A stretch of DNA of 64,000 nt from positions 51,478-115,477 of the forward strand of contig CAYQOX010000008.1 of NCBI GenBank assembly GCA_964419335.1, read 5' to 3'. Position 1 is the first letter of the stretch; each line of letters begins with the position of its first letter. Below are positions 16,976 through 25,348 of the stretch, in pieces. Origin of the DNA: CAYQOX01 sp964419335 (lineage in GTDB: Bacteria > Hinthialibacterota > Hinthialibacteria > Hinthialibacterales > Hinthialibacteraceae). The notes beneath the pieces are model-generated. The model worked only from the letters and a program-made list of their open reading frames with translations, did no database searches and was not told the DNA's origin. Position numbers and translations under genes: made by a program.

Positions 16976-18055
16976 TTATACTTTCTGTGATACTTTGTTA
17001 TTAAGCCGATATACGTAAGCCAGGACTTCAGCCACCGCCTGATACAATTCCGGCGGGACCAGGTTTCCCACTTCAACTAGCTTATACAGCATTTGGGCTA
17101 GAGATCGATCTTCAACAATGGGAATATTATGCTCACTCGCAATATCCTTTATTTTTTGGGCGATCAAATTTTTCCCTTTAGCTACCACCTGGGGAGCAGG
17201 GGCTTCATTCGGATCGTACTTTAATGCGATGGCATATTCCGTTGGGTTGGTGACCACCACTTCAGATTCCGGGACCTCTTGCAGCATTCGTTTTCTGGCC
17301 ATTTCCTGTTGGATAGAACGAATACGGCTTCGTATGTGAGGATCACCCTGTACATCTTTCATTTCTTGTTTTAGTTCTTCCTTGGTCATTTTTAAATCTT
17401 GTTCATATTGCCATCGCTGATAAACATAATCGATCAAGGCAAGAACTAACATAATGATGAGCGCCTTGATCGCCACATCTAAGGCTGCCAAACCCAGATG
17501 GATGAATACATCTAAAGTGTCCTGCCATACAAGCGGCATCATTTCGGGCAGATGACTATACACGGTATAGATCATCACCGGCGCAAGAATGAACATCTTA
17601 AAAAGTGACTTGATGAGTTCTGCCCGCCCTCGGATGGAAAACAACCGCCCTAATCCGGAAATTGGATTGATTTTCTTTAAATCAGGAATTAAAGGTTTTC
17701 CTGTAATTAAAAATCCAACTTGAGCTAGATTAATGGCCACACCGACAACAAACAGAATGAGAAAAAATGGCCAAATGATACTAAGAATTCGCAGTCCTAC
17801 CTCCAAAGAAAAGATATGAATTCCCTCGGGAGAAATAATCAAATCATGACATTGACCATGATAATAGCGGATCGCTTCCCCAATTTGGCCGTAAAAATCA
17901 TCGGAGAAAAAATAGAAAGCGGTTACCCCGGCAATCATGATCAATGCGGTATTGATCTCCATGCTTTTGGGGACATTCCCATCTTCTCGCGCACGTTGTC
18001 TTTTCCGCTCTGTCGCAGTCTCTGTTTTTTCCTGTCCGCTCTCTGTATCCGCCAT
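16976..18055 (-). CDS. flhB: FlhB, flagellar export switch protein with NPTE cleavage site
   Basis: 359 residues from the ATG at 18055 (MADTESGQEKTETATERKRQ); a GTG two codons upstream is also open, but AGGTGATT places the ATG best. Four membrane helices lie in the first ~210 residues, then the cytoplasmic domain with the autocleavage site NPTE (about 270-273) in VVVTNPTEYAIALKYDPNEA. Most FlhB/YscU proteins have NPTH; Asn and Pro, which do the chemistry, are kept, while His is replaced by Glu. FlhB switches export from rod/hook to filament substrates. It sits in the conserved order fliR-flhB-flhA. Confidence 0.94.
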   Translation of the reverse strand: MADTESGQEKTETATERKRQRAREDGNVPKSMEINTALIMIAGVTAFYFFSDDFYGQIGEAIRYYHGQCHDLIISPEGIHIFSLEVGLRILSIIWPFFLILFVVGVAINLAQVGFLITGKPLIPDLKKINPISGLGRLFSIRGRAELIKSLFKMFILAPVMIYTVYSHLPEMMPLVWQDTLDVFIHLGLAALDVAIKALIIMLVLALIDYVYQRWQYEQDLKMTKEELKQEMKDVQGDPHIRSRIRSIQQEMARKRMLQEVPESEVVVTNPTEYAIALKYDPNEAPAPQVVAKGKNLIAQKIKDIASEHNIPIVEDRSLAQMLYKLVEVGNLVPPELYQAVAEVLAYVYRLNNKVSQKV

Positions 18056-18088
18056 AATCACCTACTCCGACGATGTTCAAGTCATCGT

Positions 18089-18943
18089 TCAGAATGCCAT
18101 GATGTTACGTAACATGGCTTGTGCGTATACCATGTATTGCTGCAAATAATCTGTAAGTTTCACGACGATAAATTGCATGGCCGCAAAGAGAATTAAAAGG
18201 GCCATAGAAATGCGAATCGCAAATCCTACCGCCATAATATTCAACTGAGGTACCGTTCGCGCTAAAAACGCTTCAGCCACACTGATGAGAATCATGGAGC
18301 CAATCATGGGCGCGGCTAATTGCACTCCCATGGTGTACATAATCGCCCCCAAGGCTTGGCTGCGTTCTCCGTCATAGATCAACGTGTGGTAACTGGCTTC
18401 TCCAAAGGAAGCCAGGGCAAATCCTTCCCCGGGATGCAGCACCCGAAAACTGTCATACAAGATTTGAAAGACCATTTCAGGGCCACCGATGACGATAAAG
18501 ATTAAGGTCGCCAATAAATTCATGACTTGGTTCATCAAAAAGATGTCTTGCCCGGTAATCGGATCTAAAACGGATGCCGCTGAGAATCCTCCTTGTTGGC
18601 CTATGATCTCGCCTGAGATCCCAATTGTTTGTATGAAGACCTGTCCAATGAATCCGAAGGCGAAGCCGATGGCCATTTCGGCCACAATCGCAATGACAAA
18701 GGCTAGAACTCCGTTATAATCGCCTATTTTGGCTCCCAAATCATTCGCAATCGTTTCACCGTTTAATCCCAGCATGGGGGACATGATGACAATCGCAATC
18801 CAGAAGGCCACTCCCGCCCGGATCGTACGCGAGATAGTGCGGCTTCCGATGACCGGCATGGTAAAAACCGCTGCCGCCACGCGGGCATAGACAAAAAGAA
18901 AAGTCAGAAAGAGATTGTCATACGCATCCGGCAGTATATTCAT
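18089..18943 (-). CDS. fliR: FliR, flagellar export gate subunit
   Basis: 284 residues, hydrophobic, with the FliR pattern of RVAAAVFTMPVIGSRTISR near the N-terminus, AFGFIGQVFIQTIGISGEIIG in the middle and RTVPQLNIMAVGF near residue 235. FliR joins FliP5 and FliQ4 to form the export channel in the MS ring. The ATG overlaps the fliQ stop by 4 bases (18940-18943). FliR ends normally; it is not fused to FlhB, whose gene starts 33 bases further on. Confidence 0.95.
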   Translation of the reverse strand: MNILPDAYDNLFLTFLFVYARVAAAVFTMPVIGSRTISRTIRAGVAFWIAIVIMSPMLGLNGETIANDLGAKIGDYNGVLAFVIAIVAEMAIGFAFGFIGQVFIQTIGISGEIIGQQGGFSAASVLDPITGQDIFLMNQVMNLLATLIFIVIGGPEMVFQILYDSFRVLHPGEGFALASFGEASYHTLIYDGERSQALGAIMYTMGVQLAAPMIGSMILISVAEAFLARTVPQLNIMAVGFAIRISMALLILFAAMQFIVVKLTDYLQQYMVYAQAMLRNIMAF

Positions 18944-19218
18944 CGACCATTACTCGCCACATTGGGTAATTCTTCGAACAATCGGTTCGCCAAATCGAGG
19001 ATTTGTTGCAGTAGCCAAGGCATCAAAAACATGATTGTAATCCCAACCACCAGAAGTTTTGGAACAATGGTCAAGGTTTGCTCATTAATTTGTGTCGCTG
19101 CTTGAAAAACGCTAATGGATAACCCAACAAGCAAACCCACACCTAAAATAGGGAGACTGATCATCAGCGCGTTAAACATCATCAATTGCCCTAGTTCAAT
19201 AACTTTTAATTCGGTCAT
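18940..19218 (-). CDS. fliQ: FliQ, flagellar export gate subunit
   Basis: 92 residues with two membrane helices and the family signature GLSISVFQAATQINEQTLT between them; normal FliQ length (~89). Helical hairpin subunit of the FliPQR export channel. It overlaps fliR by 4 bases and follows fliP by 30. Confidence 0.95.
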   Translation of the reverse strand: MTELKVIELGQLMMFNALMISLPILGVGLLVGLSISVFQAATQINEQTLTIVPKLLVVGITIMFLMPWLLQQILDLANRLFEELPNVASNGR

Positions 19219-19248
19219 GATTGATATCCCTTTTCCTTACTCGTTTTG

Positions 19249-20079
19249 TTACGGCATGTTTTGGATAAAAGAAATTCCCAGTGCCCGGGTTAAGACACTC
19301 CAACCGTCTACCAATACAAACAGCAGTATTTTGAAAGGCAGCGAGATAAACGCTGGCGGTAACTGAAACATCCCCATGGAAATCAATACGGAAGAAGTCA
19401 CAATGTCGAGAATTAAAAAAGGGATAAAAATCATGAATCCCATCATGAACGCCTTTTTTAATTCGCTGATCATAAACGCGGGGATGAGCACATGGGTGGG
19501 CACGTCGTTTTCATTCTCGGGTGTACTCATCCGAGCCATCGACATAAAAACGGCGACATCATTGGCGCCTTTGATTCCAATTTGGTGCCACATAAACTCT
19601 CGTAACGGCAAAAGGGCTTTTTGCAGCATGACATAAAATGGGAACATCCGTTCTTCGACTTCCTGACCAAATGCATCGGTTTCACCTGGTTCTAATGCTT
19701 CAATTTCATTCCGCAAATAGGGCTGAATGGCTTCGTTGTTTATTTCCTCAAAGACGGGAGCCATGATGTAAAACGTCATGAATAGCGACAGGCCTACAAT
19801 AATTTCATTGGATGGGGTTTGTTGGGTCCCTATGGCGCGCCGCACTAAACTTAGCACGATGGAAATGCGTATGAATGAGGTTGTCATTATCGCTATGCTG
19901 GGCAAGAGCGATAAAATTGTCAGTAGAAAAAGAATCTTGAGGGTTGTCGATACATCATCGGGGTGGGGATGATCCAACCCCAGGGTTGGTAAGATCGGTT
20001 CCGACTGGGTGAATCCCTCAGGAACGAACAGCATCCCCATGAGAAATAGAGCCGTGACGAGTACGTAATTCCTACGCAT
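19249..20079 (-). CDS. fliP: FliP, flagellar export gate subunit
   Basis: 276 residues with an N-terminal signal sequence (MRRNYVLVTALFLMGMLFVP), typical of FliP, and the family blocks LPSIAIMTTSFIRISIVLSL, LSLFMTFYIMAP, LIPAFMISELKKAFMMGF and LPFKILLFVLVDGW. FliP forms the pentameric core of the export channel. It overlaps fliO by 8 bases, fitting their coupled assembly: FliO is the chaperone for the FliP ring. Confidence 0.96.
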   Translation of the reverse strand: MRRNYVLVTALFLMGMLFVPEGFTQSEPILPTLGLDHPHPDDVSTTLKILFLLTILSLLPSIAIMTTSFIRISIVLSLVRRAIGTQQTPSNEIIVGLSLFMTFYIMAPVFEEINNEAIQPYLRNEIEALEPGETDAFGQEVEERMFPFYVMLQKALLPLREFMWHQIGIKGANDVAVFMSMARMSTPENENDVPTHVLIPAFMISELKKAFMMGFMIFIPFLILDIVTSSVLISMGMFQLPPAFISLPFKILLFVLVDGWSVLTRALGISFIQNMP

Positions 20080-20839
20080 TTCCGTCGCCTCCTTTTCGCC
20101 GCAAGCGTTGGGAGAGCCCCCCTAATAACAAGAGACTGGCCTTCACTTCTTGGTTCAAATTTTGATCATCCAAGGAGTTCTGCCATTGGGAGAGACGTTC
20201 ATGAAAAGGGGCGAAGTCTTTGGTGTTGGTTGCGGGTTGAGGGGTGGATTCTTCTTCCAATTCTTCGGTGAAGGAATGATTCACCTCGGAAGGGGAAAGA
20301 TTGACTCGCGAAATAAGAGTTAAGTTATTTCCTCCTTCACCCACGAGTAAAAATTCTTCGCCGACTTTTAATAGATGTACGCGTGATTTTTGTGATAAAT
20401 TGTAGGAAGTAAGCAGTTGAATATGTCCACCACCCAGCGACCGATTTTTTAGGACATATCGCTTCATCGCCCAGGCGATCGACAAGGCCAAGAGAATCAC
20501 AAACGCGAGACTCATCAACATGCGCCCAATATATTTGCGGGTCGATTCTCCTTGATTGTTCTCGAATAACTCAGATTGGGTTGTACCGGTTTCGTTGGGG
20601 TTGTTTCCCATCGCGTTTTTGACGGCTTGGAAGATATCCTTGGTGGACGGAGAGGCGTTGGTGACCGACTCAGGGGAAGCAGAAATCGCGTTGGTTGTGG
20701 AAGTCACCGAGGTGGCGACATCCGCAGACAATTCGTCTCTTGTCACGCTTTCTTCTATAGAAAAGGCGAAACCGCTTCCAAACCAAACACAAAGTGAAAT
20801 AACCCACAAAGTCATTGGGCTGGGGATAGAAGTACCCAT
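20072..20839 (-). CDS. fliO: FliO/FliZ-type flagellar assembly membrane protein
   Basis: 255 residues: a hydrophobic N-terminus (residues 8-26), a Ser/Thr/Val-rich periplasmic stretch, one membrane helix near residue 110 (MLMSLAFVILLALSIAWAM) and the FliO cytoplasmic domain (GGGHIQLLTSYNLSQKSRVH, then LLVGEGGNNLTLI). It is longer than E. coli FliO but similar to the FliZ/FliO of Gram-positive and spirochaete operons. FliO stabilises FliP during export-gate assembly. A 209-base gap with a GC-rich hairpin precedes it. Confidence 0.85.
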   Translation of the reverse strand: MGTSIPSPMTLWVISLCVWFGSGFAFSIEESVTRDELSADVATSVTSTTNAISASPESVTNASPSTKDIFQAVKNAMGNNPNETGTTQSELFENNQGESTRKYIGRMLMSLAFVILLALSIAWAMKRYVLKNRSLGGGHIQLLTSYNLSQKSRVHLLKVGEEFLLVGEGGNNLTLISRVNLSPSEVNHSFTEELEEESTPQPATNTKDFAPFHERLSQWQNSLDDQNLNQEVKASLLLLGGLSQRLRRKGGDGNA

Positions 20840-20888
20840 AATTATTTACCTACGCCGGAAGGGACTCTCTAGGAAAGTATTCCGACAT

Positions 20889-20914
20889 CCGCGAGCGAAT
20901 GTGAGATCTCGCGG
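20889..20914. repeat. GC-rich inverted repeat in the fliO leader
   Basis: CCGCGAG (20889-20895) pairs perfectly with CTCGCGG (20908-20914). It lies in the only sizeable gap (20840-21048) inside the flagellar operon, upstream of fliO. There is no U-tract, so it is not a standard terminator; it may stabilise an mRNA end or mark a processing site. I see no gene in this gap. Confidence 0.4.
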
Positions 20915-21048
20915 CCCTCAACCGAATTGCTTTGGTCAACAGCGAAAACCAAAACGTTTCAATTTCAACCCGATAAAAAGACTTTCGGTGTTTTGTATGA
21001 CTGGGCGCTGCTCAACACCATAAAGGCTTTCAATGATAACAAAATGAT

Positions 21049-21468
21049 TCAGTGCTTTTCGGCAATTTCGCTAATCCTAATACCACTTTCATGGGCCGAA
21101 TTTACAATTTCTCCTCGGGCAATCACTCGACCATCCACCATAATTTCTGCTTGGAACCCCACTCGGCTTAGTAATTGTTCCCAATTAGCGGGATCTAAGC
21201 GTATCATCTCCACTACATTTTCTTCCGGATGGCGTAGAATGACTTGCGTTTCTATAGGAATCTCCAATAGTTTGGAGAGATTATGCCTTTTTTTGAAGTC
21301 CTCTTTTGGAAAAATCGCATTACATACTTCTTGTTGCCAGCCGTCGGAATGAACCAAATTTTCCGTTTGTTGGCAAACCGCTTCACCCTTGATGGAATGC
21401 ACATGCAGTAAGGAACCCGGTTTAAGTGAAAGTAAATCAATGAGTTTTAGATGGGATAGGCGTTTCAT
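21049..21468 (-). CDS. FliN-like protein: second SpoA-domain protein
   Basis: 139 residues. The C-terminal half is a SpoA/FliN C-ring domain: KLLEIPIETQVILRH, then GFQAEIMVDGRVIARGEIVN and GIRISEIAE, the usual family landmarks in order. The N-terminal half (MKRLSHLKLIDLLSLKPGSL) is not a standard FliN leader and contains two cysteines. Placed between fliY and fliO it is an extra C-ring subunit in addition to FliY, which carries its own SpoA domain. It may partner FliY as HrcQb/FliN-like dimers do; that is inference. Confidence 0.7.
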   Translation of the reverse strand: MKRLSHLKLIDLLSLKPGSLLHVHSIKGEAVCQQTENLVHSDGWQQEVCNAIFPKEDFKKRHNLSKLLEIPIETQVILRHPEENVVEMIRLDPANWEQLLSRVGFQAEIMVDGRVIARGEIVNSAHESGIRISEIAEKH

Positions 21469-21521
21469 TGTCCCGTGATTCCTTGTTTTTTAGTAAACCA
21501 TTTCAGCAGAAATGATTATTT

Positions 21522-22574
21522 TTATTTTAAGGCTTCAATTCGTTCCTCAATGCTTAATATATCCGTAATCCGGACACCGAAATTTTCATCGATCACGACC
21601 ACTTCTCCTTTGGCAAACAATTTATCATTCACCAAAATATCGATGGGTTCGCCGGCGATATGGTCTAACTCGACCACAGATCCAGGTCCAAGTTCTAATA
21701 CATCTCGAATTTTTCGATTGGTGCGTCCTAACTCTACCCGAATATCCACCTGAATATCGAGTATCAATTCTAAATTGGTGGTGTCCACTCCAGGAATCTC
21801 GGAACCACGTCTCCCTCCATGAGCGGGCATCCCGCCTCCACTGGAAGGAGCAAATTGGGCTGGAGTTTCCATCACCGCAGGCGCTGAGGAAACACCATAA
21901 TCCCGAGTTTCAGAGGTGGTTTTCTCCTCACCGGGGGCTTCTCCCGATAAGGCTCCAGCGATGGAATGCAGGAGGTTTCTAGGGAGAATCAGATAGCTGG
22001 TTCCGCTTGTATCTCCCACCTGTAAAGTGTAAGTCTGCATAATCAGGCGTTCGGGAGATTCGGGTAATAGTTCGGTAATATCACCCGGCTTGGTCGTGAT
22101 ATCCGGACTTTCTAAGTTGATGTCCCCTTCAGTCTTTTGGGCGATTTGGGTATTGATCGAACTGAAATGCGATTGGATGGCTTCACTTAATGCGCTTTCT
22201 TCCAGATCGCCAAATTCATTCTCCGTTCCCCCACCGGTCATTTTACTGGCTAGACTCAGAGCGGTATCCACCGCCATAATCATGAGGGCTTTCCCTTGCA
22301 GCAGGCCTTTATAATTCAGCTCGGCAACAACCATATCCCCTTCAATTTCAGTGGTTACTTCATCGGGGTCGGTTTCTTTATACTCACCGGCTTCCATGGT
22401 GAGGGTTTCACCCAACAAAGTTGAAAGCACTTCTCCCCCCTGGGTGACCACCATCTCGTTAAACGCTCTTAGGGTGTCTTCTTCCTCAGGGGTGATGGTC
22501 GAGGGTTTTTCGGGAGGCGGTTCGCCTCGCAACAGTGCATCAATCTCTTCTTGGGATAAGGCTTCAGCGCACAT
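21522..22574 (-). CDS. fliY: FliY-type flagellar switch protein (CheC-like domain + SpoA domain)
   Basis: 350 residues. An N-terminal helix LSQEEIDALLRG (7-18), like that of FliM/FliY, is followed by a CheC/FliY-like domain (about 30-205), a flexible Gly/Pro/Ser linker (SSGGGMPAHGGRRG) and a C-terminal FliN domain (LILDIQVDIRVELGRTNRKI, GEPIDILVNDKLFAKGEVVV, FGVRITDI). FliY proteins form the C-ring and, in B. subtilis, dephosphorylate CheY-P. Here the phosphatase E-x-x-N pairs look degenerate: the first region reads TLRAFNEM and the second SALSEAIQ with Gln for Asn. Structural switch role secure, phosphatase activity doubtful. Confidence 0.88.
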   Translation of the reverse strand: MCAEALSQEEIDALLRGEPPPEKPSTITPEEEDTLRAFNEMVVTQGGEVLSTLLGETLTMEAGEYKETDPDEVTTEIEGDMVVAELNYKGLLQGKALMIMAVDTALSLASKMTGGGTENEFGDLEESALSEAIQSHFSSINTQIAQKTEGDINLESPDITTKPGDITELLPESPERLIMQTYTLQVGDTSGTSYLILPRNLLHSIAGALSGEAPGEEKTTSETRDYGVSSAPAVMETPAQFAPSSGGGMPAHGGRRGSEIPGVDTTNLELILDIQVDIRVELGRTNRKIRDVLELGPGSVVELDHIAGEPIDILVNDKLFAKGEVVVIDENFGVRITDILSIEERIEALK

Positions 22575-22606
22575 CGTTGAATCCCTTGTTTCTTTGTTTA
22601 TTGAAT

Positions 22607-23605
22607 TTATACATCGTCCGGTCCCGTGATAATTTTTGTAATTTTCACCGCATTATGCCCACGTTTTTTACCGGGTTTGGCGAAGTAGCGGTATTCGTTT
22701 CCGATTTGAACGACGATGTCATCGTCGGTTTTTCTTCGTAGCTGAACCACATCGCCTTCTTTTAATTCCAATAATTCCCTTAAAGTCAATTCCGCCGAAC
22801 CGGCATAGGCAATAATCGGCAGATGAACTCGCCGCAGTCGATCATAGAGAACCTCGGCATGTTCTTCCGAAAGTTCCTTTTTGGTCGCAGAGTACCAGGA
22901 CGAACTCGATAGTTGACTCGCTACGGGTTCTAACGTGGGATAAGGGATACAAAAGGAAAGAGTTCCCGAAATTTCACCTAAAGTCACTTCAAACGTCATC
23001 AAAATGACCATTTCCGACGGTAAGTATTGTTGCAGTAACAATTGCGGATTGGTCTCAGATTGTTCTAACGATAAATTTAGTGGAATGACATTGGCCCAGG
23101 CTTCATGAAGGCAGTCAAAGGCACGGTATAATACTTTTTCAATGATGGTTTGTTCGATTTCGGTTAATTCACGGTTCTTTTTAAAAACCGTCCCCGATCC
23201 TCCCATCAAGCGGTCGATCACAGGGAAAGACAGCGTTGGCGACAATTCGATCAACGCTTTGTCTTCCAAAGGATCCATATTAATCACATTGAGAGATGTG
23301 GGGTTGGGGATTGAGCGAATAAATTCTTCGTAAGAAATTTGATCCACAGAGACAAGTTTGCATTCAACAATCGTACGTAAAAACGCCGAGAGAGAGATCG
23401 AGAAAATACGCGCGAAGTGGTCATGCAGATTATGCATGGTGCGGATTTGATCTTTGGAAAAACGGTCGGGATGGTTGAAGTCATAAACTTTAACTTCCCG
23501 TACCTGTTCATCCTCTTCCGCACCACTCACATCGGCTCCACCTTCTCCGGTGGCAAAGGCCGATAAGAGAGCATCAATTTCATTTTGAGAAAGAATATCC
23601 GCCAT
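22607..23605 (-). CDS. fliM: FliM, flagellar motor switch protein
   Basis: 332 residues. The N-terminal CheY-P-binding peptide LSQNEIDALL (4-13) is intact, followed by the FliM middle domain (ALIELSPTLSFPVIDRLMGG) and a C-terminal SpoA domain (ELTLRELLELKEGDVVQLRR). Preserved CheY binding implies a chemotaxis system elsewhere in the genome. It lies between fliL and fliY, in the order usual for Gram-positive-type operons. Confidence 0.95.
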   Translation of the reverse strand: MADILSQNEIDALLSAFATGEGGADVSGAEEDEQVREVKVYDFNHPDRFSKDQIRTMHNLHDHFARIFSISLSAFLRTIVECKLVSVDQISYEEFIRSIPNPTSLNVINMDPLEDKALIELSPTLSFPVIDRLMGGSGTVFKKNRELTEIEQTIIEKVLYRAFDCLHEAWANVIPLNLSLEQSETNPQLLLQQYLPSEMVILMTFEVTLGEISGTLSFCIPYPTLEPVASQLSSSSWYSATKKELSEEHAEVLYDRLRRVHLPIIAYAGSAELTLRELLELKEGDVVQLRRKTDDDIVVQIGNEYRYFAKPGKKRGHNAVKITKIITGPDDV

Positions 23606-23639
23606 GGTCTTTTCTCATCAATTCTTTCGTAGGTAGTTC

Positions 23640-24161
23640 TTAATTTATGATGAATTCTTCGAGATAAACGGCCTCGACTCGAGCTTTCCGTAAGATGGCG
23701 TTCAATCGTAGTTTGATTTGATTTCGTACTCGTTCACGCCCTGGCTGATTGGTCAGCTCAGTTCGGGTTTTGGTGGCAAAGACTTCGTTGATCGTTTGTT
23801 TGATTTGGGCCATACGATTTTTATTATTATCTGAACCATCCACGCCGATTTCTTCCAAGGCTTCTCTTTCCGAAAATCCCGTCCGGGGAAAGACTTCCAG
23901 TGTCACTTCGGCTGTTGCCATGTATTGATCGTCAGGCGGGGCTAAATTATTCACAAAAGGTGAAGGAAATTTATATTGATAACCGATGACATCCGGTTTT
24001 TCTGCAGGAATCGCATTACTTTCACCCCCGCCACTAATCATGGTAAAAGCAATAAAAACAATAATACCTAATAAAACAACAAACCCTATTAAAATATAAG
24101 GTAATTTACTCTTAGGTTTCTCTTCCTGTTGAACCTCTTGCTGCTCTTGGGCATCCGCCAT
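23640..24161 (-). CDS. fliL: FliL, flagellar basal-body-associated protein
   Basis: 173 residues: a short Glu/Gln-rich cytoplasmic tail, one membrane helix (YILIGFVVLLGIIVFIAFTM, about 26-45) and a periplasmic FliL domain ending LRKARVEAVYLEEFIIN, close to the canonical V..VYF.EF.. end. FliL surrounds the stators and supports torque. It is the first gene of the flagellar operon, directly behind a consensus promoter. No fliK, flgE or motAB lies upstream here. Confidence 0.85.
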   Translation of the reverse strand: MADAQEQQEVQQEEKPKSKLPYILIGFVVLLGIIVFIAFTMISGGGESNAIPAEKPDVIGYQYKFPSPFVNNLAPPDDQYMATAEVTLEVFPRTGFSEREALEEIGVDGSDNNKNRMAQIKQTINEVFATKTRTELTNQPGRERVRNQIKLRLNAILRKARVEAVYLEEFIIN

Positions 24162-24201
24162 CTTATAAGTCCCCTTAAATCACAGATCTCAACTCCAATA
24201 A

Positions 24202-24226
24202 TTTAACCTTATTATAGGTGGTTAAA
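24202..24226. promoter_or_regulatory. Inverted repeat over the fliL -10 region (possible operator)
   Basis: TTTAACC (24202-24208) and GGTTAAA (24220-24226) are perfect inverted arms separated by 11 bases, an 18-bp centre-to-centre spacing of less than two turns. The -10 hexamer (24211-24216) lies between them, so a protein bound here would cover the promoter and start site. Confidence 0.5.
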
Positions 24227-24240
24227 AAATTCCTTGTCAA
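24211..24240 (-). promoter_or_regulatory. Consensus sigma70 promoter for the flagellar operon
   Basis: Minus strand: TTGACA (24240-24235), 18-base spacer, TATAAT (24216-24211), both hexamers perfect. Predicted start is near 24204, 43 bases before the fliL ATG. I see no sigma28- or sigma54-type promoter in its place. Confidence 0.78.
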
Positions 24241-24616
24241 GCAGATTTTTCCTTATTTCTCTTTTCTCTTAAAATTAAGACCCATTCTGTGAAAAAAGTT
24301 TCATGGTTTCACGATTTACCATAAATTATTTAACTCTATACTAGCATGGTGGTTACTTGCCGCTTCTCTATGTTAACCTTTCATGGAGGGGATACGTTTT
24401 TATTTTAGGAGTAGGAATTAAAATTCCTTTCACTTATTCGATTTTTTTATGAGAAGCTACGAGGTGGATTTCTTTTTAATGTTCCTCTTTATGGCTAACC
24501 CTATGAGGAATCAAGTCGAAGCCATGAGTAAAAACCTTGGTTTGGATGTATACTGAGATTTACGATTTCAAGAATTATTCAAGCAAATATTATGCCAGAG
24601 AAAATGTCTTTATCGC

Positions 24617-24646
24617 TTGACCAACCTTGTTTTTTATAGATAGAAT
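24617..24646 (+). promoter_or_regulatory. Sigma70-type promoter for the lipoprotein/sensor pair
   Basis: TTGACC (24617-24622), an 18-base spacer, and TAGAAT (24641-24646). Predicted start near 24653, about 29 bases before the ATG at 24682. Confidence 0.55.
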
Positions 24647-24681
24647 ACTCCGCTGTTGAGTGTAGAGAGGATAAAACAAAC

Positions 24682-25320
24682 ATGAATGCACGTGCTCTTG
24701 CCGCTTCACTCCTTTTTTTGGGAGTCTTCACCCTGTCTTGCGCGGAGAAGCAACTTGCCATGAAACCAGCGACAACCCTTCACCGCGATGTTTTTACTTG
24801 CAAAGGGCTTTCTGCCGATAATCGATGGGTTGGGGTGACCGATGTTTTCCTCCCCGAAGAAAACTCTCGCGTGGTGGTTGTGGCTAATTTTGCTCCCGTG
24901 GATTTAGAGGGATGGGTGATTTATGAACTCACCAATCCTTTTGGCAATGTTGTGCTTCAAGAAGAAATCCAATATCCTAAAAATAACCCCTTGGGTATTT
25001 ATTTCGAAATTCATGATTTGCTGAAGTTAGGGGGCGAAGGAGAGTGGAAAGCGAATGTTTACTCCGATGATGTGGTTATTGGTCAACAGATCTTTTATTT
25101 GGGTGAAAAACCCGAAGATGATTTTGCACCCGACACAGGTTTTCGGGTCATTGGCGCTGAACCAGCCCTAGATGAAACAGCCCCTGAGGAAGATCAAGCA
25201 AGGAGAAGCGCGGAGGATCGTTTTGCCGATTATATCCGCGAAGTAACCCCATCAACGCCCGCGCCTTCCTCGGAGAACTCTATTCCATCGTATGAACAGA
25301 TTGACACGGCGACTCCCTAG
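24682..25320 (+). CDS. Predicted lipoprotein of unknown function
   Basis: 212 residues. The N-terminus MNARALAASLLFLGVFTLSC is a lipoprotein signal peptide with lipobox FTLSC, giving lipid-modified Cys20. The mature part has a beta-rich segment (LPEENSRVVVVANFAPVDLEG; GEWKANVYSDDVVIGQQIFY), resembling the immunoglobulin-like domains of surface proteins, and an acidic, low-complexity C-terminal tail (about 165-212). I do not recognise a named family. It is followed 28 bases later by the GHKL-PAS protein and may be a sensory or structural partner; that link is position only. Confidence 0.72.
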   Translation: MNARALAASLLFLGVFTLSCAEKQLAMKPATTLHRDVFTCKGLSADNRWVGVTDVFLPEENSRVVVVANFAPVDLEGWVIYELTNPFGNVVLQEEIQYPKNNPLGIYFEIHDLLKLGGEGEWKANVYSDDVVIGQQIFYLGEKPEDDFAPDTGFRVIGAEPALDETAPEEDQARRSAEDRFADYIREVTPSTPAPSSENSIPSYEQIDTATP

Positions 25321-25348
25321 GAGGCCATGTGGGGGGTAAAACAAGTTC

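Larger units (their letters stand above)
24162..24681. promoter_or_regulatory. 520-base divergent promoter region (fliL operon / lipoprotein gene)
   Basis: No convincing gene is present. The left part holds the fliL operon promoter and an inverted repeat; the right part holds a plus-strand promoter for the lipoprotein gene. The middle (about 24250-24610) is A/T-rich with no RNA fold or repeat I could recognise. Confidence 0.6.

Noticed and set aside
16921..17076. N-terminal extension of flhA upstream of MADISNTF
   Set aside because: The extra 52 residues are basic and Tyr/Trp-rich, unlike FlhA, and run into flhB; the ATG at 16920 fits family length.
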